This document shows positions 6,866 to 13,640 of a DNA stretch of 14,589 nt, one piece after another. The stretch is from Sphingomonadaceae bacterium. Its GTDB lineage: Bacteria > Pseudomonadota > Alphaproteobacteria > Sphingomonadales > Sphingomonadaceae. A model generated the notes under the pieces. The model saw nothing but the letters and a program-made list of their open reading frames with translations, made no database searches and was not told the DNA's origin. Location: positions 1 to 14,589 of the forward strand of contig JAEMTM010000040.1 of the NCBI GenBank assembly GCA_016462305.1, in the 5' to 3' direction. The position numbers and the translations under genes were made by a program. Each line of letters opens with the position of its first letter. Position 1 is the stretch's first letter.

Positions 6866-8146
6866 TCATTCGCCTGCCGATTTATGATGCAATTCCAGCC
6901 CTCGGGCCCAGCGCCGTTGAAAACCGCGCCAATATCCGGGCTGCTTGTCACCAGCGACCATGCCGCCCCATTGTTGCCCAAAGGCCGATGGCCATTGACC
7001 TTCGTTTGAAATGCGCGTGGGCACATTCAAATAAGCTCTGCTGGCCCTGTTGTTCTTGAGCCAAATATCTAGAAAAGCACGTATGAAGTGCTGATTTATA
7101 GCTTCGATGCGTTCTTTGCGCCAAACTGGATCGGACACATATTCGATTGATGAGAAATCGGCGTTGGATGGCAGCGCGACGGGATTTCCGGCAATGTTAT
7201 GAGCCGCTTCACGATAGACGAGCATATATCGATCACTTGATTGTGCCCCCGCAAACAGGCGACTGATCCCTTCACGAAAATTCACTACATCATCCTGATC
7301 TCCGCCAATCAAAAGTAACGGAGTAGCGAATGCCGCTAAATCCTTCTCAGCCCATACATTCGCACTAGGCTGGGCGCCCCATGGTGCCATTGCGACGACA
7401 GCCTTGATCGATTGCGCAAGCTGTAGGTCAACCTTAGGCAAAGCAGCGCGCATAGCAGGAGGCATTTGTAAATAAGCCGGTGCTTGAGCATCTAGACCGA
7501 TACCGGCGGTAGTCAGCGCCCCGTAACCGCCCATGGAAAATCCGATGATAGCGATGTTTTTGCAGTCCAGCTGTTCGACAGCAGGATTATTTTTTAGGCG
7601 TCCTTGGCATATTTCTCGCAGCGCACTTTGTTGGTCGGTTGCGCGATTGAGCAGTACCGATCCGAACGATGCAGCAAAGGACGCGCCATCATGAAATGGC
7701 GGATCGCGATGATCAATCGATGCAACCACATAGCCGTGTGACGACAGAGCTTCACCCAGTTGGCTCATATGCTCCGCCCATCCGCCATAACCATGAGAGA
7801 TAAGCACGAGCGGAAACTTCGAACTCTGATCGGGTTTCGCGCCCAGAATCGCGTAACCCCGCTCGTGTATTTGCAAGGACTGCTGCCCCGAAACTGAGCG
7901 CGTATGTTGATAGGTTATGTCGCTGGCTTTTTGCTGCTTTTCTGCCGGATACCAAAAGCGCAGGCCAATAGTACGGTTTACATTCTTGAACTCCACCTGC
8001 CTAGTGCCGATAGCCAATGGTCCCCTGCCTGACAGTTCCGGCATTTCGGCTCTGTTAGGTGGCGGTGCGACTGATGTCGCGAAGCCGGCGTCCTTGGGTA
8101 GCAGCAAAGCAGCAATCATCGCCGTCACAAACAACCGCCTGCGCAT
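6866..8146 (-). CDS. Exported alpha/beta hydrolase (serine esterase; dienelactone/PAF-acetylhydrolase-like)
   Basis: A protein of 426 residues from ATG 8146. MRRRLFVTAMIAALLLP is a Sec signal peptide, with cleavage likely after the GFA stretch, so the enzyme should act in the periplasm or outside. AAAGGA lies upstream of this ATG; longer starts (8176, 8242) would bury the signal and are rejected. Catalytic features are the oxyanion region SHGYGG near residue 118, nucleophile Ser204 in GFSMGG, an acid in GGDQDDVV near residue 285, and His316 in REAAHN. This arrangement resembles dienelactone-hydrolase and platelet-activating-factor-acetylhydrolase-like esterases. It may release an acid or alcohol from an esterified substrate before inner-membrane uptake. 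It is the first gene after the receptor, separated from it by a hairpin. Confidence 0.88.
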   Translation of the reverse strand: MRRRLFVTAMIAALLLPKDAGFATSVAPPPNRAEMPELSGRGPLAIGTRQVEFKNVNRTIGLRFWYPAEKQQKASDITYQHTRSVSGQQSLQIHERGYAILGAKPDQSSKFPLVLISHGYGGWAEHMSQLGEALSSHGYVVASIDHRDPPFHDGASFAASFGSVLLNRATDQQSALREICQGRLKNNPAVEQLDCKNIAIIGFSMGGYGALTTAGIGLDAQAPAYLQMPPAMRAALPKVDLQLAQSIKAVVAMAPWGAQPSANVWAEKDLAAFATPLLLIGGDQDDVVNFREGISRLFAGAQSSDRYMLVYREAAHNIAGNPVALPSNADFSSIEYVSDPVWRKERIEAINQHFIRAFLDIWLKNNRASRAYLNVPTRISNEGQWPSAFGQQWGGMVAGDKQPGYWRGFQRRWARGLELHHKSAGE

Positions 8147-8188
8147 TACAGTCACATCCTTTACCCTTTTAGGCATTTGAAAACAGTG

Positions 8189-8216
8189 GAAGGCAGCTGC
8201 CGGAGCCGCTGCCTTC
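8189..8216 (-). terminator. Hairpin between receptor and exported hydrolase (partial terminator?)
   Basis: GAAGGCAGC (8189-8197) and GCTGCCTTC (8208-8216) form a perfect 9-bp stem with a 10-base loop, located 46 bp beyond the receptor stop. On the minus strand the stem is followed by CACTGTTTTC, a weak T-run. It may end or attenuate most receptor transcripts, making receptor mRNA more abundant than that of the downstream enzymes. Alternatively it may simply stabilise the receptor message end. Confidence 0.5.
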
Positions 8217-8262
8217 GATTGGGAGGAGGAAGAATATACCACGCGATTGCAACCGCTCGTTC

Positions 8263-10608
8263 TCAGCGGAACCCAACCCGCAAGCTCAGACCGAAAGTCC
8301 GTGGATCTAATAGAAACGCACTTCGAAAGCTGCCGACGAGATTAGAGTTCGCTTCTAGAAAAGTAATGCTGTCTTCGTTGGTCAGGTTCTTGACGAATGC
8401 GGTTACATTCCAGTCGCCATCACCGCGAGCAATCCGCAGTGACGCATCAAGCTGCGACCAGCTGCCGACGCGATCTGCCGGGAGATTGAATTCGCGTGAA
8501 AAGAAACCAGATTGCGAATAGAAATCAACCCGCGGCCGGACAGACCAGTCATTACCCATATCGATGCTATACTCTGCCGCCAGCTTCAGTGTACGTTTTG
8601 GTGCATTAGGGAGCTGATTACCCTGCAATTGAAAACGGGCACTTCCACGCGTCGGATCGGATGATAGAAAGCTGCTCCGAACCGAGGTTTCAAGCAGTCC
8701 TAAAGTGGCTTCCAAACGCAACGATTCGGTCGGCGTTACTACCAGTTCTGCCTCAAATCCGCGAACTCGTGATTTGGGTATGTTTACGTTTGCAACAGCC
8801 GTCCCCACTAGGTTTCCGACGATGAGGTCGGAGTAATCATAGTTGAAAATCGCCAGATTGAGGCGACCACGGTTATCAAGGAATGTGTTCTTGATGCCAA
8901 ATTCATAAGCGTCGATAATTTCGGAATTGAACAGCGGAATAATGTTGTTGCCGGGGTTAAAGCCTCCCGATTTGAATCCGCGGGAAAATGAAAGATACAC
9001 ATTTGTGTCCTCCGTGTAGTCAATTTCCGGACTCCAGTTCACAACAGCTCTGCCAGTGACCTTGTCGAATTCCGCATCGCCAATGAAGTAGGGATTGAGC
9101 ACAAATGTCCCTGATGCAGTTTCAATATGTTTCTTATCATGGGTGTAGCGTAGACCACCAGTGAGCTTCAGATTGTCTGTGAGATCGATATAGGCTTCGC
9201 CAAATATGGCCTTGGATTTTACCTCACCGATGCGCGTGTCAAATTTGGAAACTGCACCGCGCAACAGATTTGCTGGCACCCATGTGTCAACAAACCCTGA
9301 TCCTCGTGAGTTGAGATAAAAACCGCCAATAATGAAATTGAAGCGGCCATCAAGGCGAGTAGCTAGACGAACTTCCTGACTGAATTGCCTCTGCGTTCCA
9401 CCGCCGGTTTGCGAAGTTCGGTAATCGGTCGTAGTTACAGGCCGTCCGGATAAAAGATAAGTCAGTACGCCGTTGCCGTTCCCGGCGTCTGGGATCACCT
9501 GCGTACCAAAAGTACCAGGGTTAAACGCGTTAGGTCGATAACCTTGATCAAAATCGCGATCACTGGAGTTTGTACCATCACGTAAGCCGGTGACCGAGGT
9601 CAAGGTTACGCTACCGAATTCCTGATTTATTTCCAGCGCTCCCAGAAAATCTTCGGCTTTCTGGAACGGCTTCACGTCGATGTTGACCTCGCGAAGATTT
9701 GAAGGGTTCGGCGTAAATGTTCCAGCCCTTACCCGACCTGAAAGAAAGATATTGTCTATTCCGAAATTGTTGGTCGGAAACGCAGCCGAGACCGAATTGG
9801 GTGAGCATCCGAAAGTCGGGTCTGGCGTGCAGAGAGACTTCGCCGCATTCTGGCGATCGGAGTCTTCCTTGAAGTAGAAAAGTGTCAGATCGATAGTCGT
9901 CGAGTCGGTAGGTTCTACCCGTGTGCTGGAACGAAGTGAATATTGGTTTCGGCCATCGACATTGGTCCCGTCTAGCAGGTTCTTAGTATAGCCGTCACGG
10001 TTGATGTAGTTCACAGCAAAGCGCTGACTGACGCCTGATGCTATGGGAATGTTTATCGCTGCGTTGGCTCGGATACCTCGCGGACTTTCCCCCTGAACTT
10101 CAACATAGCCTTCAAATTCGTTTGTAGGTTTGCGGGTCACGAAACTGACCGCGCCACCTGTGGTGTTGCGACCAAACAGCGTGCCTTGAGGACCACGCAA
10201 GACTTCGATCCGTTCCATGTCAAAAAAGTCGCCGAAGCTGCTGCCTGATTGAAGGAAAACACCGTTTACCAGCACGCCGATATTCGTGTCGCCAGTTCCG
10301 CCAAACGACTGCGATCCAACCCCCCGGATCGTCAAATTGCGGTTCGCAGAAAGTGTCACATTGGGGGCGTTGAACTGCAAGTCTTTGCTATCCTCGATGC
10401 GCGCAGCATCAAGCGCTGCTGCGTTGAGTGCGGTTATCGCGATGGGAACGTCCTGGACATTTTCGGCCTTTTTCTGCGCCGTAACTATGATGGTGTCGCG
10501 ATCCTCTACCTGTTGCTCATCCAATGTCTGAGCAAGTGCCGGCATTGCCGCAGCCCAGCCCATCGCAAAGACAGATATTCCCACAGTGCTTCTCAAAGCC
10601 TTAGACAT
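8263..10608 (-). CDS. TonB-dependent outer-membrane receptor
   Basis: A 781-residue receptor from ATG 10608, chosen because AAGGAGGG sits 4 bp upstream and a signal peptide follows at once (MSKALRSTVGISVFAMGW to PALAQ). A TonB-box-like DTIIVTAQKK lies just after the signal peptide. The plug domain then follows (VPIAITALNAAAL, then LTIRGVGSQSFGG, then MERIEVLRGPQGTLFGRNTT and GGAVSFVTRKP). The rest is a typical 22-strand beta barrel ending GLSLRVGFR. It belongs to the sphingomonad-type receptors that move bulky or hydrophobic carbon sources across the outer membrane using TonB/ExbBD energy. It heads the catabolic cluster, and its promoter region carries the inverted repeat described separately. 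The ligand is unknown. Confidence 0.96.
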   Translation of the reverse strand: MSKALRSTVGISVFAMGWAAAMPALAQTLDEQQVEDRDTIIVTAQKKAENVQDVPIAITALNAAALDAARIEDSKDLQFNAPNVTLSANRNLTIRGVGSQSFGGTGDTNIGVLVNGVFLQSGSSFGDFFDMERIEVLRGPQGTLFGRNTTGGAVSFVTRKPTNEFEGYVEVQGESPRGIRANAAINIPIASGVSQRFAVNYINRDGYTKNLLDGTNVDGRNQYSLRSSTRVEPTDSTTIDLTLFYFKEDSDRQNAAKSLCTPDPTFGCSPNSVSAAFPTNNFGIDNIFLSGRVRAGTFTPNPSNLREVNIDVKPFQKAEDFLGALEINQEFGSVTLTSVTGLRDGTNSSDRDFDQGYRPNAFNPGTFGTQVIPDAGNGNGVLTYLLSGRPVTTTDYRTSQTGGGTQRQFSQEVRLATRLDGRFNFIIGGFYLNSRGSGFVDTWVPANLLRGAVSKFDTRIGEVKSKAIFGEAYIDLTDNLKLTGGLRYTHDKKHIETASGTFVLNPYFIGDAEFDKVTGRAVVNWSPEIDYTEDTNVYLSFSRGFKSGGFNPGNNIIPLFNSEIIDAYEFGIKNTFLDNRGRLNLAIFNYDYSDLIVGNLVGTAVANVNIPKSRVRGFEAELVVTPTESLRLEATLGLLETSVRSSFLSSDPTRGSARFQLQGNQLPNAPKRTLKLAAEYSIDMGNDWSVRPRVDFYSQSGFFSREFNLPADRVGSWSQLDASLRIARGDGDWNVTAFVKNLTNEDSITFLEANSNLVGSFRSAFLLDPRTFGLSLRVGFR

Positions 10609-10626
10609 ACATCCCTCCTTTGATTG

Positions 10627-10663
10627 TTGACGAATCGTACAATACAAATACATAATTCGTCAA
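10627..10663. promoter_or_regulatory. Inverted-repeat operator candidate upstream of the receptor gene
   Basis: TTGACGAAT (10627-10635) and ATTCGTCAA (10655-10663) form a perfect 9-bp inverted repeat with a 19-bp spacer. The repeat overlaps both elements of the predicted receptor promoter, so a bound protein would block RNA polymerase. Part of the left arm and spacer, TGACGAATCGTACAATAC, recurs inverted and shortened at 10732-10744 as GTATTGTTCGTCA, hinting at further binding sites. The TetR-type regulator at 520-1185 is the only regulator in the window and so a candidate binder, but the size and spacing could also suit other regulator families. Confidence 0.6.
10634..10663 (-). promoter_or_regulatory. 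Sigma70-like promoter of the receptor gene
   Basis: Reading the minus strand, TTGACG (10663-10658) matches five of six -35 bases. After 18 bp, TACGAT (10639-10634) is a fair -10 box. The start of transcription would fall near 10627, giving a leader of only about 20 bases that contains AAGGAGGG before the ATG at 10608. Confidence 0.55.
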
Positions 10664-11199
10664 TAGATTCTTCAAATACGGCTTTATCGGCGTGCAATTT
10701 TGAAAATTAAGCGTAATAATCGTATTTTATTGTATTGTTCGTCAGCTAAATTAATTGCTTCACCCCGACAACTCCGAGATGCATCGCGCAAGATCGCTGC
10801 TGCTCTGGACAAGCGTCGTTGCTTCTGTTCTCCCCGCCCGGAATACCGCGATGATGAAACGGCATTTTCCCGGCGCTGACCGCACCCGACTTACGCGTTT
10901 TGCGTTCAGGCTTGTGCGCTGGAGTTGGGTGGATGGTACTGCCGGGATATCTCTCCCGATTCGATAGGGCTGCCTGCACTCTCGTCGAAATGTTGGCAGT
11001 AGTGAAGGTGCTAACCAACGAGTTCTATCTTGCATCGGCAAAATCATCCTTGCGCCACCGACGCGTTTCGTTGGCACGCGATGTTCTTGTTTCTGCGCTT
11101 AACGCGGGAACATGATACAGACGTTGAATTGATGAACGAACGGCAGCTTAACACAGTCACGCCCTCAAAAGCTGACTGTCAGGACACGACAAAATTCTG
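10664..11199. other. Gene-free stretch upstream of the receptor
   Basis: No coding region could be supported on either strand. The first 100 bases are strongly AT-rich and carry the shortened inverted copy of the operator-like sequence (10732-10744). The remainder is more GC-rich and has several short overlapping open frames in which no family is recognisable. The last part probably includes the outer end of the IS1182-type element whose transposase remnant follows; the boundary and terminal repeats could not be placed. Confidence 0.5.
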
Positions 11200-11268
11200 A
11201 TGAAAAAGTCCGCGCTGGGGGCGTTGGTGGTAGTTACCAGAGGAAGGCGATCGACGGTGGCGGCCTTT

Positions 11269-11547
11269 TCAGGCTGCGGCTGCGAACGGGATTGGGAGCA
11301 GCTTCGCGAGTTTGCGAAGGTTTTGGGCTGCTGCTACAAGGTGGAACTCGTCTTTTGCGCCGAAGGGACCTCGAAGACGCAAGCGGTCGAGCTTCAGGAT
11401 GCGTCTGAGGTGCGCGAACAGCATCTCGACCTTCTTTCGCTGGCGATGTGACACGAGGTAGGCATCCATCATGGCAATGGAGCGGGCAAGGTCGCGGCAA
11501 CCTTCGTGCTTCGAGCGCATGATCTTGTGCATCGGCGTGACCGGGCA
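11269..11547 (-). pseudogene. IS1182-type transposase, C-terminal fragment
   Basis: The minus-strand reading CPVTPMHKIMRSKHEG, then ARSIAMMDAYLVS, RKKVEMLFAHLRRILKLDRL and GAKDEFHLVAAAQNLRKLAK is the C-terminus of IS1182/IS5-superfamily DDE transposases, whose members carry RKKVEMLFAHLKRILKLDRLRLRGP near the end. The Glu in KKVE is the last catalytic acid. About 93 residues remain of a normal 450 or more, and homology stops abruptly near 11547, so the 5' part has been deleted. This marks an old insertion between the catabolic cluster and the toxin-antitoxin region. Confidence 0.85.
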
Positions 11548-11555
11548 GAATAGAA

Positions 11556-11979
11556 AAACCAATAGACTGAGTTTAAAATCTCTTTCTCGTTTGCGTCCAT
11601 GCTTTGGACGCGTCGAGCCGTCCCTGTCGGGGCGCGGGCTGGATCATTGCGTTGTAACGGCTGCAAGTGCCTTATCGGCAAAATGCGAACTAAACATGCA
11701 ATATCCTTCCTTACGAAACCTATCATGCGGCGCGCATGTCTCGACCGCGTAGACGACCATATTCCCGGCAAACGACTATCAACGACGCAACCGAAGCTGA
11801 ACTACCAAACCAAAACGAACATAACTGCGATCAATGAATCATAGCCCCAAGAAACGTGTCAAAAATCCTCCTTGACGAATATGCGATTAGACGACCGTTA
11901 CAAGTCCAATCTTCGCTGGCCCAAAGACGCTGAGTTGGTGTAGGCAAAGCCGGATTAGAGATATCTTCGAGGCATTACG
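11556..11979. other. Gene-poor stretch between IS remnant and UPF0149-like gene
   Basis: No convincing gene is seen. A small hairpin lies at 11593-11611 (GCGTCC, 7-base loop, GGACGC). An isolated TTGACGAAT at 11872-11880 repeats the receptor-operator half-site. Immediately after it a 20-codon open frame (11881-11943, MRLDDRYKSNLRWPKDAELV) has no ribosome-binding site and no recognised match; it may be the stump of a lost gene. Confidence 0.45.
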
Positions 11980-12630
11980 ATGGCAAAAATGGCAACCAAG
12001 CTGCCCAGCGACAAGATGATCCGCGTCCTGCTGGCCAAACACGCTTGCCCAGTTGGCTATCACGAGGTTCGCACCCGACTGTTGGGCGTGATCGCCCGTC
12101 CCGATCCTGACGTGAAGCCCATGACGGCGATCGCTGACCTGTGGGGCGGGGAATTGCCCGAGTTCGACAGTATGGAAGATGCCAATGAACTGCTTGGCGC
12201 GCTGGTGATGGGTCTCTGGAATGAGCTTTCGGCCTATCAGGATCCCAAAATACCGTTCAGAGCCATGCCGGTGCCAATGGAGCCGACGGCTGCCAATCTC
12301 GCCAATTTTGGTATGATCCGCAGTCAGGAGGCCGGGGGATTTGTCGAAGGACTGTTCGATGGAGCGGACGAGGCGCGCCTTCCCGAACGGGCACACGAAG
12401 CCGTCACGCATCTCGGCGAAATACGAGCCATGATGCTGGGCGTTGCCGACCTCATCGAGCGCACCGCAGGTGAACCCGAGGATCGCGCCCAAATCAAGGA
12501 AACTATCAAGCACTTGCGAACCATGACCGAGATCATGGAGGCCGAAATCCACGCGGCGGTTCTGTCTTGCGTTCGTGCACGGCAACAGGGCCTGCCCGGC
12601 CTAACCGCGCCGTGGCCAGCCAGGCATTGA
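11980..12630 (+). CDS. UPF0149/YecA-like protein of unknown function
   Basis: A 216-residue, probably cytoplasmic and largely helical protein without signal peptide or membrane segment. The GAGG at 11969-11972 is well spaced from ATG 11980; a second ATG at 11989 is possible. The stretch LWGGELPEFDSMEDANELLG, followed by LWNELSAY, resembles the UPF0149 (YecA-like) family, in which a WGGEEPEF-type motif precedes a helical segment. The C-terminal SEC-C zinc motif found in some YecA proteins is absent. No operon partner is evident; the next gene starts 119 bp later. The function of the family is not established, and this assignment rests on motif similarity only. Confidence 0.6.
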   Translation: MAKMATKLPSDKMIRVLLAKHACPVGYHEVRTRLLGVIARPDPDVKPMTAIADLWGGELPEFDSMEDANELLGALVMGLWNELSAYQDPKIPFRAMPVPMEPTAANLANFGMIRSQEAGGFVEGLFDGADEARLPERAHEAVTHLGEIRAMMLGVADLIERTAGEPEDRAQIKETIKHLRTMTEIMEAEIHAAVLSCVRARQQGLPGLTAPWPARH

Positions 12631-12714
12631 GGTCCGGGCAGGCCGCGAGTTTGCTTTTGATCGAACGATGATTTCGCGATACCGCTGAGACTTCACCAAG
12701 CGCAACATGATTTG

Positions 12715-12722
12715 GTATATAC
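12715..12722. promoter_or_regulatory. GTATATAC palindrome upstream of the RHH antitoxin
   Basis: An 8-bp perfect palindrome 27 bp before the antitoxin start, within an AT-rich segment suited to a -10 region. Ribbon-helix-helix antitoxins usually repress their own promoter by binding short palindromes, so this is a reasonable autoregulatory operator candidate. Confidence 0.4.
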
Positions 12723-12749
12723 AACGTCATTACTTTTGGAGGTGTTGCG

Positions 12750-13016
12750 ATGAAAGCCGATGTGTTCACGATGAAACTGGAGCCTGATCTGCGGGCCGAG
12801 TTTATGGCCGAGGCCGAGGCCAGCCATTGTCCAGCGTCGCAGGTCGTCCGGGATTTCATGCGCGCATTTGTCCAGCAGCAACGCGCGCAACGCGAGCATG
12901 ATGCCTTCGTGCAGCGCAAGGTTGAGATGGCACGCGCCTCGATGCAGAATGGTCTTGGCCGATCGAACGCCGAGATCGAAGCAACATTCGCCACCCGACG
13001 TGCTGCCCATTTGTGA
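12750..13016 (+). CDS. Ribbon-helix-helix antitoxin (ParD/RHH type)
   Basis: An 88-residue protein with TTGGAGGTG as a strong ribosome-binding site. The N-terminal VFTMKLEPDLRAEFMAEAEA, followed by QVVRDFMRAFV, fits a ribbon-helix-helix fold (short beta strand, then two helices). The charged helical C-terminus, with ARASMQNGLGRSNAEIEATF, is typical of the toxin-binding arm of ParD-like antitoxins. The stop overlaps the GTG start of a ParE-like toxin frame by 4 bp, as usual for such operons. That toxin is cut after 8 codons, so the antitoxin is now an orphan. It may still bind its own promoter or neutralise a related toxin elsewhere. Confidence 0.82.
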   Translation: MKADVFTMKLEPDLRAEFMAEAEASHCPASQVVRDFMRAFVQQQRAQREHDAFVQRKVEMARASMQNGLGRSNAEIEATFATRRAAHL

Positions 13017-13066
13017 GAATCGTCTGGACACCAAAGATCTCTATGTCCGAAGGCTCGAAAGTGTAA
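13013..13066 (+). pseudogene. ParE/RelE-like toxin, truncated after 8 codons
   Basis: GTG at 13013 overlaps the antitoxin stop (GTGA). The translation begins VRIVWTPK, the usual start of ParE/RelE-superfamily toxins that partner RHH antitoxins. From base 13037 the sequence belongs instead to the reverse complement of a Tn3 transposase gene, and the frame runs ISMSEGSKV to TAA at 13064-13066. All catalytic or gyrase-binding parts are missing, so there is no toxin activity. Confidence 0.7.
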
Positions 13067-13155
13067 AGTCGCGCCAGTTGGTCTCTGTCATCGGTTATGC
13101 CGATGAGTTGCAGACGTTCTGCATCGGTCAGAAGTTCATGTTTGCGTTTCGCCAT
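13036..13155 (-). pseudogene. tnpA: Tn3-family transposase (TnpA), N-terminal fragment
   Basis: From ATG 13155 the minus strand reads MAKRKHELLTDAERLQLIGI and continues DQLARLYTFEPSDIEI. This is the N-terminal DUF4158 DNA-binding region of Tn3-family transposases (consensus LT..ER..L, then L.R.YTF...D...I). Family similarity ends at residue 40, exactly where the truncated toxin begins, while the full protein is about 1000 residues. The fragment is divergent from the vapBC-tnpR genes, matching the Tn3 layout in which tnpA and tnpR diverge from a central res site. The missing part must have been lost by deletion or recombination. Confidence 0.8.
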
Positions 13156-13380
13156 TCCGAATCCCGTCCACAAAAGGCCATTCGAGCCAATGGGTAAAGA
13201 GACATAGTATGTGGATGGATTTGAGAGGGTGTGGCCAACCCTTTCCCCACCTGTCCAAAAATCGTTCGTTTGGGAGACGGTCTTCCAAGCTAATTCGTAA
13301 TGACATATATAATCATTGCGTCATTTTCTAAATTATGCCATGTTTGATATTGAGACAAATATAACAATGGAGCCAGTTTC
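13156..13380. promoter_or_regulatory. Presumed res / divergent promoter region of the Tn3-type element
   Basis: This interval separates the divergent tnpA fragment from the antitoxin-toxin-resolvase genes, the place where Tn3-family elements keep res and both promoters. A 19-bp near-palindrome lies at 13270-13288 (TTGGGAGAC, G, GTCTTCCAA; one mismatched pair). An AT-rich inverted repeat lies at 13299-13325 (AATGAC and GTCATT, 15-bp spacer), with TATAAT at 13308-13313 inside it as a possible -10 box. These could be resolvase sub-sites or the AbrB-type antitoxin's operator; sub-sites I-III could not be assigned by eye. Confidence 0.5.
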
Positions 13381-13638
13381 GTGGGAATGTCGATAGATGT
13401 ACGTGTGGCTCAAAATGGGCGGATGGTTCTCCCGCGCGCGGTGCGTAAGGCCTTGGGCATGACCGACGGCGGAACCGTTGTCGTTTCAATCGAAGGTGAC
13501 GAGATAATGCTCAGTTCGATCCGGCAGAGCGTCAGGCATGCACAGGAGCTATATCGTCAACACGTAAAAAGCGATATGACGAGTGACGATTTTATTGCCG
13601 AACGTCGCGCAGAAGCCGAGCGCGACAAGAGAGCTTGA
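13381..13638 (+). CDS. vapB: AbrB/SpoVT-type antitoxin (VapB)
   Basis: An 85-residue antitoxin (83 if ATG 13387 is used). GTG at 13381 is favoured because GGAG lies 8 bases upstream, while the ATG is 14 bases from it. The N-terminal half, VRVAQNGRMVLPRAVRKALG followed by GGTVVVSIEGDEIML, is a swapped-hairpin AbrB/SpoVT DNA-binding domain. The C-terminal SVRHAQELYRQHV and the acidic-basic tail ERRAEAERDKRA form the toxin-neutralising arm. Its stop is 2 bp from the PIN toxin start, so the pair is one operon. It probably represses the upstream promoter with its toxin, thereby also controlling the downstream resolvase. Confidence 0.9.
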   Translation: MGMSIDVRVAQNGRMVLPRAVRKALGMTDGGTVVVSIEGDEIMLSSIRQSVRHAQELYRQHVKSDMTSDDFIAERRAEAERDKRA

Positions 13639-13640
13639 AT

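Noticed and set aside
8147..8242. N-terminal extension of the exported hydrolase
   Set aside because: The extension is low-complexity Ser/Ala-rich, overlaps the hairpin, and would place the signal peptide internally; ATG 8146 follows a ribosome-binding site.
10746..11115. Several short open frames on both strands upstream of the receptor
   Set aside because: They overlap one another, have no ribosome-binding sites and show no recognisable family, so the region is described as gene-free.
11593..11611. GCGTCC/GGACGC hairpin as a terminator
   Set aside because: A six-base stem without a T-run and without an adjacent gene end is too weak to call.
11887..12585. Long minus-strand open frame of 232 codons opposite the UPF0149-like gene
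   Set aside because: It is rich in His, Cys and Arg, has no ribosome-binding site or family motif, and lies fully antisense to a frame with a good start and recognisable motif.
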